Assembly: GCA_947589635.1 (NCBI GenBank) | Contig: CANQCC010000008.1 | Coordinates: 1-22,869 of the forward strand | Direction of reading: 5' to 3' | Length of the DNA: 22,869 bases | Source: an uncultured Clostridia bacterium | Lineage (GTDB): Bacteria > Bacillota > Clostridia > Christensenellales > CAG-917 | In this document: piece by piece, positions 13,507 to 21,384 of the stretch | Numbering within the stretch: the stretch's first letter is position 1 | Layout: each line of letters opens with the position of its first letter | Notes under the pieces: generated by a model | Databases searched by the model: none | Seen by the model: the letters and a program-made list of their open reading frames with translations, nothing else | What the model was told of the DNA's origin: nothing | Program-made: the position numbers and the translations under genes

Positions 13507-14778
13507 TTATCTGATTATAATTGCGTCTCGCTCCGCGCCCACGGAAATGTACTTTATGCGGCAGCCGACGGCGTTCTCGATATATTCGATATACGCTCTT
13601 GCCGCGGCGGGAAGCTCCTCGTAAGAGCGGCAGGAGGCGGTGGAGCAATTCCATCCCTCGAGATACTCTATCACGGGTTTTGCGACGTTGAGCGCCTCGC
13701 CGGAGGGGAACTCGTCGGTGAGAGTGCCGTTAACGTCGTACTTCACGCAGACGGGTATCTTGTCCATGCCGTCGAGGATGTCCAGTTTTGTAAGCGCGAT
13801 CTCGTCCGCCGCCTGCACCATGCAGCCGTACCTTGACGCAACGACGTCAAAGCCGCCCACTCTGCGGGGACGCCCTGTTGCGGCGCCGTATTCGCCGCCC
13901 GCCTCGCGCAATTTGTGCGCCTCTTCGCCGAACATCTCCGCCGTGAAGGGGCCTTCACCGACGCAGGTGGAGTATGCCTTCATGACGCCTATCGCGTTTT
14001 GCACTTTGCGGTTGGGGATGCCCGCGCCCACGGGACCGTAAGCGGTTATCGTGGAGGACGACGTCGTGTAAGGATAGATGCCGAAATCTATGTCTCTGAG
14101 CGCGCCGAGCTGAGCCTCGAGCATGACGTTTTTGCCCTCGTCGAGCGCCTTATTGAGGTAATAGCCCGCGTCGCAAATGTAGTCTTTGAGGGGCGCGCCG
14201 TATTTTTCAAACCACTCGAGCATGCCCTCGACGGTGTAGCCCTTCGCGCCGTAACTGCCCTCTATGGTGAGGTTTTTCCATTCCACGATGGTCTCAAGCC
14301 TCGACCTAAGATATTCGGGGTGCAGGATGTCGCCCATACGGATGGCCTTTTTCATATATTTGTCCGCATAGATGGGCGCGATGCCGCGGCGGGTGGAGCC
14401 GAACTTTTTGTCCGCGAGCCTGTCCTCCTCAAGGCAATCCTGCGCGACGTTGTAGGGGCAGCAGACTATCGCCTTGTCGCTTATTTTGAGGTTGGCGGGG
14501 GTGATGACTACGCCCGCGTCCCTGAGGCGCGCGATCTCCTTATTGAGATGCTCGATGTCAACGACCATACCGTTGCCCATGACGTTCACCTTGTCCTCGC
14601 GCAATATTGCGGAAGGAAGCAGGTTGAGCACAAATTTGCCCCTGTCGTTTATGACGGTATGTCCCGCATTGTTGCCGCCCTGATAGCGAACGACGATATC
14701 CTGAGACTGCGCAAGCAGGTCGACCATGCGCCCCTTGCCCTCGTCTCCCCAGTTGATGCCGACGATTGATGTAAGCAT
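13507..14778 (-). CDS. purA: Adenylosuccinate synthetase
   Basis: The product is 423 aa, the normal PurA length. The N-terminal P-loop-like GDEGKGR (residues 11-17; Asp12 would be the catalytic Asp) and GGNNAGHT with His40 are diagnostic, as are the STRRGIAPIY and ATGRPRRVGGFD segments. It makes adenylosuccinate from IMP, aspartate and GTP, the first step from IMP to AMP; the product is the substrate of the neighbouring PurB. The ATG at 14776-14778 is preceded by GAGG. The 88-nt gap to purB holds a CGCGGA/TCCGCG hairpin (14834-14849) without a T-run and no promoter, so cotranscription with purB is likely. Confidence 0.97.
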   Translation of the reverse strand: MLTSIVGINWGDEGKGRMVDLLAQSQDIVVRYQGGNNAGHTVINDRGKFVLNLLPSAILREDKVNVMGNGMVVDIEHLNKEIARLRDAGVVITPANLKISDKAIVCCPYNVAQDCLEEDRLADKKFGSTRRGIAPIYADKYMKKAIRMGDILHPEYLRSRLETIVEWKNLTIEGSYGAKGYTVEGMLEWFEKYGAPLKDYICDAGYYLNKALDEGKNVMLEAQLGALRDIDFGIYPYTTSSSTITAYGPVGAGIPNRKVQNAIGVMKAYSTCVGEGPFTAEMFGEEAHKLREAGGEYGAATGRPRRVGGFDVVASRYGCMVQAADEIALTKLDILDGMDKIPVCVKYDVNGTLTDEFPSGEALNVAKPVIEYLEGWNCSTASCRSYEELPAAARAYIEYIENAVGCRIKYISVGAERDAIIIR

Positions 14779-14866
14779 ATATGCACCTCTTTTGAGATTT
14801 TTTTGCGCCTTTTCGTTTTGCGCACGGGTCGCGCGCGGAAAAGTCCGCGAAGTTTCAAGCCCCGTC

Positions 14867-16309
14867 TCAGACCTCTATTTCGGAAGTCGCGACGATCTCG
14901 CCCCTCCTCTTTTCAAGCAAAGGATCCACGACCTCGGACAGATATTCTTCCACCTGCTGCCTCGCCCTGCCCGTAAACGCCTCCGCGTTAACAAGGTTTT
15001 TCAGCTCCGCTTCGCTGAGGCCGAAGGTCTTGTCCTTCAATATGCGGTCGAGCAAGTCGTTTTCGCCGCCCTGCTCCTTTACAACGGCCGCCGCCGCGAC
15101 GGAGTGCTTGCGGATCGCCTCATGCAGCGCCTGTCTGTCGCCGCCCTTTTCGCTTACGCAATACATAAGGATATTTTCGGTCGCCATAAACGGCAGTTCC
15201 CTCATGAGGTTGCGCTCGATTATCTTTGGATAGAGCTTAAGCCCGCTTATTATGTTGAGATACAGCGCGAGTATTGCGTCGACGGCGAGGAAAGCCTCGG
15301 GGATCGCTATGCGGCGATTCGCGCTGTCGTCAAGCGTGCGCTCAAACCACTGAGTCGCCGCCGTGACGGCGGGATTGAGAGAGTCGACCATGACGTATCT
15401 TGCAAGCGAAGCTATGCGTTCGCTGCGCATGGGGTTGCGTTTGTACGCCATTGCGGACGAGCCTATCTGCCCCGCCTCGAAAGGTTCTTCCGCCTCCTTC
15501 AAGTGGGACAAAAGCCTTATGTCGTTTGAAAATTTCGCCGCGCTCTCGGCTATGCCCGCAAGCACTGACAGCACGTTATAGTCGACTTTGCGCGTATAGG
15601 TCTGGCCGCTGACGTCCACGCTGCGCTTGAATCCCATCTTGTTTGCGATGAGGTCGTCAAGGCGTTTGACCTTGTCGTGGTCGCCGTGGAAAAGCTCCAG
15701 AAAACTTGCCGCCGTACCCGTCGTGCCCTTGCATCCGAGCAGCCTGAGCCTGTCAAACTCAAAATCGAGGCTTTCAAGGTCAAGCACAAGGTCCTGCAGC
15801 CACAGCGTTGCTCTTTTGCCTACGGTAGTGGGCTGCGCCGCCTGAAAGTGCGTGTATGCAAGCGTCGCCATGGCGCGATTTTCATAAGCGAAATTTCTTA
15901 CCGCTTCTATGACGGCGAGAAGTTCGCCGCGGATGAGCGCGAGCGCCTCGCGGATCTGAATGACGTCGGTATTGTCGCCGACAAAACAACTTGTTGCGCC
16001 AAGATGGATGATGGGCTTCGCAAGCGGGCACGCCTTGCCGTAGGTGTGCACATGCGCCATGACGTCGTGCCGCACTTCACGCTCCTTTTCGCGCGCATAG
16101 TCATAGTCGATGTCGTATATATGCGCCTTCATCTCGTCTATCTGCGCGTCGGTTATCGCAATGCCAAGCTCCTTTTCGGCCTCGGCAAGCGCGATCCACA
16201 GCTTGCGCCAGGTGCTGAATTTGAAATCCGCCGAGAAGATCTTTTTCATCTTCTCGCCCGCGTACCTCTCCGACAGCGGAGACGTGTAAATGTCTTTGGG
16301 GATGTCCAT
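14867..16309 (-). CDS. purB: Adenylosuccinate lyase
   Basis: The product is 480 aa, a fumarase/aspartase-superfamily enzyme. The superfamily signature SSAMAYKRNP is at residues 284-293 (catalytic Ser loop), and THFQAAQPTTVGKR (His154) supplies the second conserved region. The length and the ADSL-type C-terminal domain place it in the longer PurB group, which includes the animal enzyme, rather than the 430-aa Bacillus type. It cleaves SAICAR to AICAR and adenylosuccinate to AMP. The ATG at 16307-16309 has GGAGGAG upstream; the in-frame upstream codons to 16330 contain that ribosome binding site. It is the first gene of the purB-purA-guaA series, with a strong promoter and a leader of about 165 nt. 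Confidence 0.96.
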   Translation of the reverse strand: MDIPKDIYTSPLSERYAGEKMKKIFSADFKFSTWRKLWIALAEAEKELGIAITDAQIDEMKAHIYDIDYDYAREKEREVRHDVMAHVHTYGKACPLAKPIIHLGATSCFVGDNTDVIQIREALALIRGELLAVIEAVRNFAYENRAMATLAYTHFQAAQPTTVGKRATLWLQDLVLDLESLDFEFDRLRLLGCKGTTGTAASFLELFHGDHDKVKRLDDLIANKMGFKRSVDVSGQTYTRKVDYNVLSVLAGIAESAAKFSNDIRLLSHLKEAEEPFEAGQIGSSAMAYKRNPMRSERIASLARYVMVDSLNPAVTAATQWFERTLDDSANRRIAIPEAFLAVDAILALYLNIISGLKLYPKIIERNLMRELPFMATENILMYCVSEKGGDRQALHEAIRKHSVAAAAVVKEQGGENDLLDRILKDKTFGLSEAELKNLVNAEAFTGRARQQVEEYLSEVVDPLLEKRRGEIVATSEIEV

Positions 16310-16474
16310 CTCTCCTCCTGAAAAAATCAAAAGTGCCCCGCAAAAGCAATCGCATATGGCCTTTTGGAAACACCTTATTCATACCTCGCCCTGTTTGCGA
16401 GCGCATGCGTGCGCCGGGTTATCTTGCCCTTAGCGCCCCGCTTCTTGACGCCGCGCGCACAGGTATGTCCGACG
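16310..16474 (-). promoter_or_regulatory. Long purB leader with possible attenuator
   Basis: The leader is about 165 nt. Near its end, on the minus strand, AAAAGGCC (complement of 16358-16365) can pair with GGCACTTTT (complement of 16328-16336) with one bulge, and GATTTTTTC follows directly before the ribosome binding site. That resembles a weak terminator or attenuator. I do not recognise a purine, PRPP or T-box consensus. Confidence 0.35.
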
Positions 16475-16480
16475 GTACTT

Positions 16481-16509
16481 ACTATATCACGCGCGAGGTT
16501 TTTTGTCAA
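16481..16509 (-). promoter_or_regulatory. Strong SigA-type promoter of purB operon
   Basis: On the minus strand, TTGACA (complement of 16504-16509, consensus), 17 bp, TATAGT (complement of 16481-16486), with TGA as an extended -10. Start expected near 16474. Confidence 0.88.
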
Positions 16510-16572
16510 TCGCGCGCGCGACTTTATATAACTATTGATATAATACTCAATATATCTGCATCTATCCGCGCT

Positions 16573-17235
16573 TCAGGTGCGCCAATCTATGGGCGTTATG
16601 CCGTTTTTGACGAGGAAATCGTTGCACTTTGAAAAGTGCTTGCAACCGAAAAACCCTGCGTATGCGCTGAGAGGCGAGGGGTGCGGGCACTCGAGGACAA
16701 GATGCTTGGGCGAAGTGATAAGCGCCTTTTTGGAGCGGGCGTTGCCTCCCCAAAGCAAAAACACTATGGGCTTTTCGCGGGAGTTGAGCTTTTTTATCAC
16801 GCTGTCGGTCAGCGCCTCCCAGCCCATGCCCTTATGCGAATTGGGGCAGCCCTCGCGCACGGTGAGCACCGTGTTGAGAAGCAGCACGCCCTCTTTCGCC
16901 CACTTTTCGAGGTTGGGAGAGGTGTTCAGCACGCCAACGTCGTCGTATATCTCCTTGAAAATGTTGACAAGCGACGGCGGAGCGGGCACTCCCGGCTTTA
17001 CGGAAAAACACATGCCGTGCGCCTGTCCCGCGCCGTGATAGGGGTCTTGCCCAAGGATGACCGCCTTGACGTCCTCGTACGGCGTCGCCCTGAACGCGTT
17101 GAATATGTCGTGCATGTCGGGGTAGATCGTGCGCGTAGCGTACTCCTTCGCGAGAAATTTGCGGAGCGCAAGATAGCTTTCGCTTTCAAAATCTTCCTTC
17201 AAGACATCGTCCCAGCTGTTTCCTATGTTGACCAT
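16573..17235 (-). CDS. ung: Uracil-DNA glycosylase, family 1
   Basis: The product is 220 aa, full length. The water-activating motif GQDPYHG (residues 62-68, Asp64 catalytic) and the C-terminal HPSPLSAY (His185) are both intact; LLLNTVLTVREG is the conserved core strand. It removes uracil from DNA as the first step of base excision repair. The ATG at 17233-17235 follows GGAGAGAGG; an earlier in-frame start at 17253 would overlap the ribosome binding site. It is a single gene with its own promoter, divergent from a small Cys/Lys-rich peptide gene. No good terminator separates it from the purB promoter region. Confidence 0.97.
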   Translation of the reverse strand: MVNIGNSWDDVLKEDFESESYLALRKFLAKEYATRTIYPDMHDIFNAFRATPYEDVKAVILGQDPYHGAGQAHGMCFSVKPGVPAPPSLVNIFKEIYDDVGVLNTSPNLEKWAKEGVLLLNTVLTVREGCPNSHKGMGWEALTDSVIKKLNSREKPIVFLLWGGNARSKKALITSPKHLVLECPHPSPLSAYAGFFGCKHFSKCNDFLVKNGITPIDWRT

Positions 17236-17257
17236 AGCCTCTCTCCTTATCAAAAAG

Positions 17258-17285
17258 ATTATACCATACTTTTCCTTTATGGCAA
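17258..17285 (-). promoter_or_regulatory. SigA-type promoter of ung
   Basis: On the minus strand, TTGCCA (complement of 17280-17285), 16 bp, TATAAT (complement of 17258-17263), with an extended TGG before the -10. Confidence 0.82.
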
Positions 17286-17356
17286 GGTATGAAACGTCGC
17301 AATTTTAATCATACTAAACTTGGCGGGGCGATCCGCCCTGCAAAGGAGAACTTTTT

Positions 17357-17488
17357 ATGGCAAAAACAACCGCTTCAAGCAAGCAGACCACCAAAAAGCA
17401 GCCCTCTGACTGCCACTGCAACGAAAAGCAGACGTCCGCAAAGTCCAAAAACGCCAAGAGCGCCAAGGACTGCACGGATTGCAAGTGA
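17357..17488 (+). CDS. Small Lys/Ser/Thr-rich peptide with two Cys pairs
   Basis: The product is 43 aa: MAKTTASSKQTTKKQ, then a CHC pair, a lysine- and serine-rich middle, and a C-terminal CTDC before the final Lys. AAAGGAGA at 17342-17349 is an ideal ribosome binding site 7 nt before the ATG, and a strong terminator follows 6 nt after the stop, so a real short gene is likely. The four Cys in two close pairs suggest metal binding, perhaps as a zinc-binding or nucleic-acid-associated peptide given the positive charge; that is only inference. It is divergent from ung. The longer overlapping frame starting at 17289 lacks a ribosome binding site and runs through the terminator, so I rejected it. 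Confidence 0.68.
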   Translation: MAKTTASSKQTTKKQPSDCHCNEKQTSAKSKNAKSAKDCTDCK

Positions 17489-17494
17489 CAAATC

Positions 17495-17525
17495 GGGACA
17501 GAGCAAGCCTCTGTCCCCTTTGTTT
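17495..17525 (+). terminator. Terminator of the small Cys/Lys-rich gene
   Basis: GGGACAGAG (17495-17503) pairs perfectly with CTCTGTCCC (17509-17517) around CAAGC, followed by CTTTGTTT. Confidence 0.85.
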
Positions 17526-17916
17526 ATGGCAAATTTTTTGCGACCCAAAGCGAAAAAAGCCCCAAAATAGCGGACAAAACTCCGCATCAATTTGGCAAAA
17601 GAGCATAAATCCGCCCGAAAACGCGGACAAAATAGGTCCGAAGCGCCAAAAAAGACCTCGCCGCGCCTTAAAATTTCTTACAAAAATCAAAATTTTTGCG
17701 ATTTGAACGGCTTGATTTCATTAGCGCGTTTAGAATGCCGATTTTTATATCCGTCGCATTAAAACGCTTGTTTTAGAATGCCTGTTTTTTGCAGAGTTTG
17801 AATATTTGAAAGCACATTTTTGACAAAATTGCAAATAACTTGCATTTTATATCTTAAGTTTTGTTGCGTTTTTGAAAGGTTTTTTGAAAATTTGCAAAAA
17901 AACTTACAAAAATCGC
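17526..17916. other. AT-rich intergenic region with short repeats
   Basis: No gene is visible. TTTAGAATGCC occurs twice (17729-17739 and 17772-17782). GCGTTTAGAATGC (17727-17739) is roughly mirrored by GCATTAAAACGC (about 17756-17767). CTTACAAAAATC occurs near 17676 and 17903. I looked for DnaA boxes (TTATCCACA-like) and found none, so I do not call an origin. Confidence 0.4.
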
Positions 17917-17945
17917 TTGACGTGCATACAATGTAGTGATAATAT
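17917..17945 (+). promoter_or_regulatory. Promoter of the candidate sRNA
   Basis: TTGACG (17917-17922), 17 bp, TAATAT (17940-17945). The predicted start, about 17952, is the first base of the first hairpin. Confidence 0.75.
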
Positions 17946-17951
17946 GTAAGC

Positions 17952-18055
17952 GTAATCAGAAAACGTGTTCGATTACATAATATCGCTCATAATTTTCCCC
18001 CTTATTATAGCGAGCGGCTTTGAGTGTGTGACATTCAAGGCCGCTTGCACTTTTA
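17952..18055 (+). ncRNA. Candidate small RNA with C-rich loop
   Basis: Three consecutive hairpins occur in about 104 nt. Hairpin 1: GTAATC (17952-17957) with GATTAC (17971-17976). Hairpin 2: TCGCT plus ATAAT (17983-17993) with ATTAT plus AGCGA (18004-18013), leaving a 10-nt loop TTTCCCCCTT. Hairpin 3: AGCGGCTTTGA (18013-18023) with TCAAGGCCGCT (18035-18045), 11 bp with one G-U pair, then TGCAC and TTTT. No ORF is present. Unpaired C-rich loops in Gram-positive sRNAs, such as RsaE/RoxS, pair with Shine-Dalgarno sequences; a similar role here is inference. The final T-run is short, so the 3' end is uncertain. Confidence 0.55.
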
Positions 18056-18112
18056 TCCCGCTTTATCTTTCGTCCCTTTCGCCGAAAGGAGCAAAATAAG
18101 CAAACCTCATCG

Positions 18113-18178
18113 GTCATGTCGATGGATTATGTTTGTGCTTATAAGTCATGACGATAGGTTTTGTTTGTGCCTTTATAA
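18113..18178. repeat. Imperfect tandem direct repeat (two units)
   Basis: Unit 1 is 18113-18144 and unit 2 is 18145-18178, directly adjacent. Both start GTCATG, continue with CGAT, contain TTTGTGC and end TTATAA. No function is apparent. The repeat lies in the gap between the candidate sRNA and the 3' end of mnmG; no other gene is seen between 18056 and 18232. Confidence 0.65.
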
Positions 18179-18232
18179 AATAAAAGATCCGCCGGAGTAC
18201 GGGCGAACCTTAAGCGCGTCTGATTTATATTT

Positions 18233-20080
18233 TTATTGCGGGAAGTTTCTGAGCGCCACGATAAGCACCTCTATGTCCGCGGGGGAGACGCCGGACACTC
18301 GCGACGCCTGCCCGAGGTTTTCGGGACGGATGGCGCTGAGTTTTTGTCTTGCTTCTATGCGCATCGCCCGCACGGCGTTATAGTCGAAGTCGCGCGGAAT
18401 TTTGCGCGCCTCAAGCCTGTTTTGCTCCTTGACGGCGGCAAATTCCTTTTTGAGGTAGCCCTCGTATTTAAGCTCGATGACGGCGGCGTCCACCGCCTCG
18501 AGGTCCTCTTCAAAGCCGACGAGAGGCGCAATGTCTCTCCCCGTCACCAAAGGCCGCCTGCAGAGCTCGCCGAGGGTGGGCGTGCGAGCGGGGATATCCT
18601 CGCCGAGGCGGGAAAGCAGCTCTTCAGCACGCGCGCGCTCCACGGTTTTATCCTTGAGCGCGAGCACTTTATCGATATTTTCCTTCTTCTGCCTATAGCG
18701 GGCGTATCTTTCGTCACTGACAAGGCCTATCTCGCGCCCTATCGGGGTGAGGCGCATATCCGCGTTGTCCTGCCTTAACATTATGCGATGTTCCGCGCGC
18801 GAGGTCATCATACGATATGGCTCGCCCGTGCCCTTAAGCACAAGGTCGTCGATGAGCACGCCTATGTACGCCTGCTCCCTGCCGAGCACAAGCCCCTCCT
18901 CTCCGGAGAGCTTGCGCGCCGCGTTTATGCCCGCGATAAGGCCTTGCGCCGCCGCCTCCTCATAGCCGCTGCTGCCGTTGAATTGTCCCGCGCTGAACAG
19001 CCCTTCCACGGCCTTGCTTTCAAGCGTGGGTCGAAGGCTGAGCGGGTCGAGACAGTCGTACTCGATGGCGTATCCGTATTTTGCGAAGCGGCAATTTTCA
19101 AGCCCCGGGATCGTGCGATACATCTTTTCCTGGACGTCGCGCGGCAAAGAGGTCGACATGCCCTGAATGTACATCTCGTCGCTGCCAAGCCCCTCCGGCT
19201 CCACAAAGACCTGATGCCGTTGCTTGTCGCGGAAGGTCATGACCTTTGTCTCTATAGACGGGCAATAGCGTGGGCCTACGCCGGATATCGTGCCGTTATA
19301 AAGAGGGCTGCGCGAAATGTTTTCCTCTATTATCCTGTGAGTTTCGGGGGTCGTGTAGGTGAGGTAGCAGGGCTCCTCCTTAAAGAGCGCGTGCGACGAC
19401 ATAAAAGAAAATCTGTCCGCGTCCTCGCCAAGCTGGATCTGCATTTTGTCAAAGTCTATGCTGTCGCGATATATCCTTGCGGGAGTGCCCGTCTTGAAAC
19501 GGCGCATCGGAAGCCCCAACTTTTCAAGGCTTGCCGTCAGACTTTTCGCGCCGCGAAATCCGCTCGGGCCGCTGTCGACGACTTCCTCGCCCGTAATTAT
19601 CCTGCTGTTGAGGTATACTCCCGTGGCGATTATCACCGCTTCCGCGCCTATGCGCTCGCCGTCTGCAGTCACTACTCCGACCGCGCGCCCGCCTTGAGAA
19701 AGCACCTCTACGGCCTCTTTCCCCTCCACGGTAAGCAGCGGAGTCTTTTCAAGCTCCTCAAGCATAAGCCTGTGATACAGCGCCTTGTCCTCCTGCCCGC
19801 GCAAAGAGTATACCGCGGGGCCTTTTGCGGAGTTGAGGGTCTTTATCTGCAAAAGCGCCTTGTCCGCCGTAAGCCCCATCTGCCCGCCGAGCGCGTCTAT
19901 CTCGCGCACGAGATGTCCCTTCGCCGTGCCGCCTATGGAAGGATTGCAGGGCATGTTGGCGACCGTCCCGAGGTCGAGACACAGCATGAGGACACTTTTT
20001 TTAAGCCTTGCCGCCGCAAGCGCCGCCTCGACGCCCGCATGCCCGCCGCCTATAACGATGATGTCGAAACTTCTGTTCAT
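18233..20080 (-). CDS. mnmG: tRNA uridine-34 carboxymethylaminomethyl enzyme MnmG
   Basis: The product is 615 aa, full-length MnmG (GidA). The FAD-binding GGGHAG is at residues 11-16; NMPCNPSIGG (residues 42-51), the PRYCPSIE segment with its conserved Cys, and the C-terminal helical domain are all intact. With MnmE it modifies the wobble uridine of certain tRNAs, using 5,10-methylene-THF, FADH2 and GTP. Its ATG (20078-20080) overlaps the mnmE TGA by 4 nt (ATGA), so translation is coupled and the two partners can be made in a fixed ratio. It is the last gene of the visible yidC-jag-mnmE-mnmG series; rsmG, which often follows in Bacillota, is not here. No strong terminator follows, only a weak CGCC/GGCG hairpin near 18191-18207 with a T-rich tail. 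Confidence 0.97.
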   Translation of the reverse strand: MNRSFDIIVIGGGHAGVEAALAAARLKKSVLMLCLDLGTVANMPCNPSIGGTAKGHLVREIDALGGQMGLTADKALLQIKTLNSAKGPAVYSLRGQEDKALYHRLMLEELEKTPLLTVEGKEAVEVLSQGGRAVGVVTADGERIGAEAVIIATGVYLNSRIITGEEVVDSGPSGFRGAKSLTASLEKLGLPMRRFKTGTPARIYRDSIDFDKMQIQLGEDADRFSFMSSHALFKEEPCYLTYTTPETHRIIEENISRSPLYNGTISGVGPRYCPSIETKVMTFRDKQRHQVFVEPEGLGSDEMYIQGMSTSLPRDVQEKMYRTIPGLENCRFAKYGYAIEYDCLDPLSLRPTLESKAVEGLFSAGQFNGSSGYEEAAAQGLIAGINAARKLSGEEGLVLGREQAYIGVLIDDLVLKGTGEPYRMMTSRAEHRIMLRQDNADMRLTPIGREIGLVSDERYARYRQKKENIDKVLALKDKTVERARAEELLSRLGEDIPARTPTLGELCRRPLVTGRDIAPLVGFEEDLEAVDAAVIELKYEGYLKKEFAAVKEQNRLEARKIPRDFDYNAVRAMRIEARQKLSAIRPENLGQASRVSGVSPADIEVLIVALRNFPQ

Positions 20081-21384
20081 TTGCCCACGCAGAATCTTTG
20101 GAAAATGGAGTTGACCACTTCCTCGCTTGCCGTCCTGCCCGTTATGCGCCCAAGTGCGTCGTATGCCTCGCGCAGATCGACAAGAGTCAGATCTATAGTG
20201 CCGTCAAGTGACAAAACCGCGGCTTTAAGCGCCGATTTTGCCTGATAAAGTGCCGATATGTGTCTTTCGTTTGTCAAAAGCTCGCCGCTTTCGCCGCCGT
20301 TTCCGTAAAGGGAAACTATGCCGTCAAGCAAGCCGTCTATGCCCTCGCCCGTCTTGGCGCTGACTCCGTACGCATACATGATCTTCGGGATGGCAAAGCC
20401 CGCGACGTCGCACTTGTTGTAAACGCTGAACACAAGTTTGTCCTCAAACTCCAGCCCGTCGTCGCCCTCCGCGCCTCTGTCTATCACATGCAGGATGACG
20501 TCCGCGTTTTGCGCGGCGCGGCGCGCCCTTGCCATGCCCTCGTTCTCTATGCCGTCCGAGGACAGATCTCTTAAGCCTGCGGTGTCGACAAGATTTATTC
20601 TTATCCCGCCATATTCCACGCTTGCCTCGACGGTGTCGCGCGTGGTGCCCGCGACGGGCGCGACTATGGCGCGGTCGAAGCCGACTATGGCGTTGAGAAG
20701 AGAGGACTTGCCCACATTGGGCGCCCCCACAAGCGCCGCGGTAATTCCGTATTTGGCTATTCTGCCCTTCTTTGCCGTGGCAAGCAGCGCGTCTATATCA
20801 TTTATCGCCTTGTCTATGCCCTGCGGCAGAGAGGGAAGGGTTTCGTCCTCCATCTCGTCGGGATAATCGAGGGTGGCCTCCAGCCCCGCGATCAGCTCCT
20901 CAAGGCCGTCGAGTATCGCGTTTATGCGCGAGGTTATCTCCCCCTGCATAAGTCCGTACGCCGCGCGTATGCCCGCCGCGCTCTCCGCGCTTATCATGTC
21001 CATCACGCCTTCCGCGTCCGCGAGTGAGAGCCTGCCCGACAAAAACGCGCGCTTTGTAAACTCGCCCTTGCCGGCAAGCGTCGCGCCGTGCTCCAACAAA
21101 GTTTCAAGCGCTCCCTGAACTATGCGCACGCCGCCGTGAAGGTAAAACTCCACGGTGTCCTCGCCCGTATACGCCTGCCGCGCCGGGAAGTACACCGCGT
21201 AGCCCTTGTCGCAAAAGTCGCGCGCTTTGAAAGTGCCAAAATGCATGTGCAGAGGCTGCCACGCCTCGCCGTGCTCAAAATTGAAAATGGCATCCGCAAT
21301 GCGCAGCGCCTCGTCCCCCGAGACGCGCACTATGCCGATACCACCTGTTCCTATCGGTGAAGATATTGCGGCTATTGTGCTCAT
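20077..21384 (-). CDS. mnmE: tRNA modification GTPase MnmE
   Basis: The product is 435 aa, slightly shorter than the usual 450-460. The N-terminal tetrahydrofolate-binding domain is followed by the G domain: G1 GAPNVGKS (220-227), the TTRDT loop (about 247-251), G3 DTAG (267-270) and G4 NKCD (323-326). The C-terminus is CVGK, the conserved C-x-G-K with its essential Cys. The enzyme works with MnmG on U34 of tRNAs. Its ATG (21382-21384) directly abuts the jag stop codon, and its own stop overlaps mnmG, giving a tightly packed operon. The small length deficit seems to come from short loops, as no motif is missing. Confidence 0.97.
   Translation of the reverse strand: MSTIAAISSPIGTGGIGIVRVSGDEALRIADAIFNFEHGEAWQPLHMHFGTFKARDFCDKGYAVYFPARQAYTGEDTVEFYLHGGVRIVQGALETLLEHGATLAGKGEFTKRAFLSGRLSLADAEGVMDMISAESAAGIRAAYGLMQGEITSRINAILDGLEELIAGLEATLDYPDEMEDETLPSLPQGIDKAINDIDALLATAKKGRIAKYGITAALVGAPNVGKSSLLNAIVGFDRAIVAPVAGTTRDTVEASVEYGGIRINLVDTAGLRDLSSDGIENEGMARARRAAQNADVILHVIDRGAEGDDGLEFEDKLVFSVYNKCDVAGFAIPKIMYAYGVSAKTGEGIDGLLDGIVSLYGNGGESGELLTNERHISALYQAKSALKAAVLSLDGTIDLTLVDLREAYDALGRITGRTASEEVVNSIFQRFCVGK

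Noticed and set aside
16310..16474. Purine or PRPP riboswitch upstream of purB
   Set aside because: The conserved loop sequences of the purine and ykkC-type riboswitches are not visible; only a generic hairpin with a T-run is seen.
18191..18211. Further copy of the nested-palindrome repeat downstream of mnmG
   Set aside because: Only CCGCC and GTACGGGCGAA match the 5' module; the apical hairpin and the 3' module are missing, so the match may be chance.
17526..18232. Replication origin near mnmG
   Set aside because: AT-rich and close to the yidC-jag-mnmE-mnmG cluster, but no DnaA boxes of the TTATCCACA type were found.
18788..20245. Long plus-strand open frame opposite mnmG
   Set aside because: It mirrors the mnmG coding sequence and the mnmE end, has no recognisable domain and is explained by codon bias.
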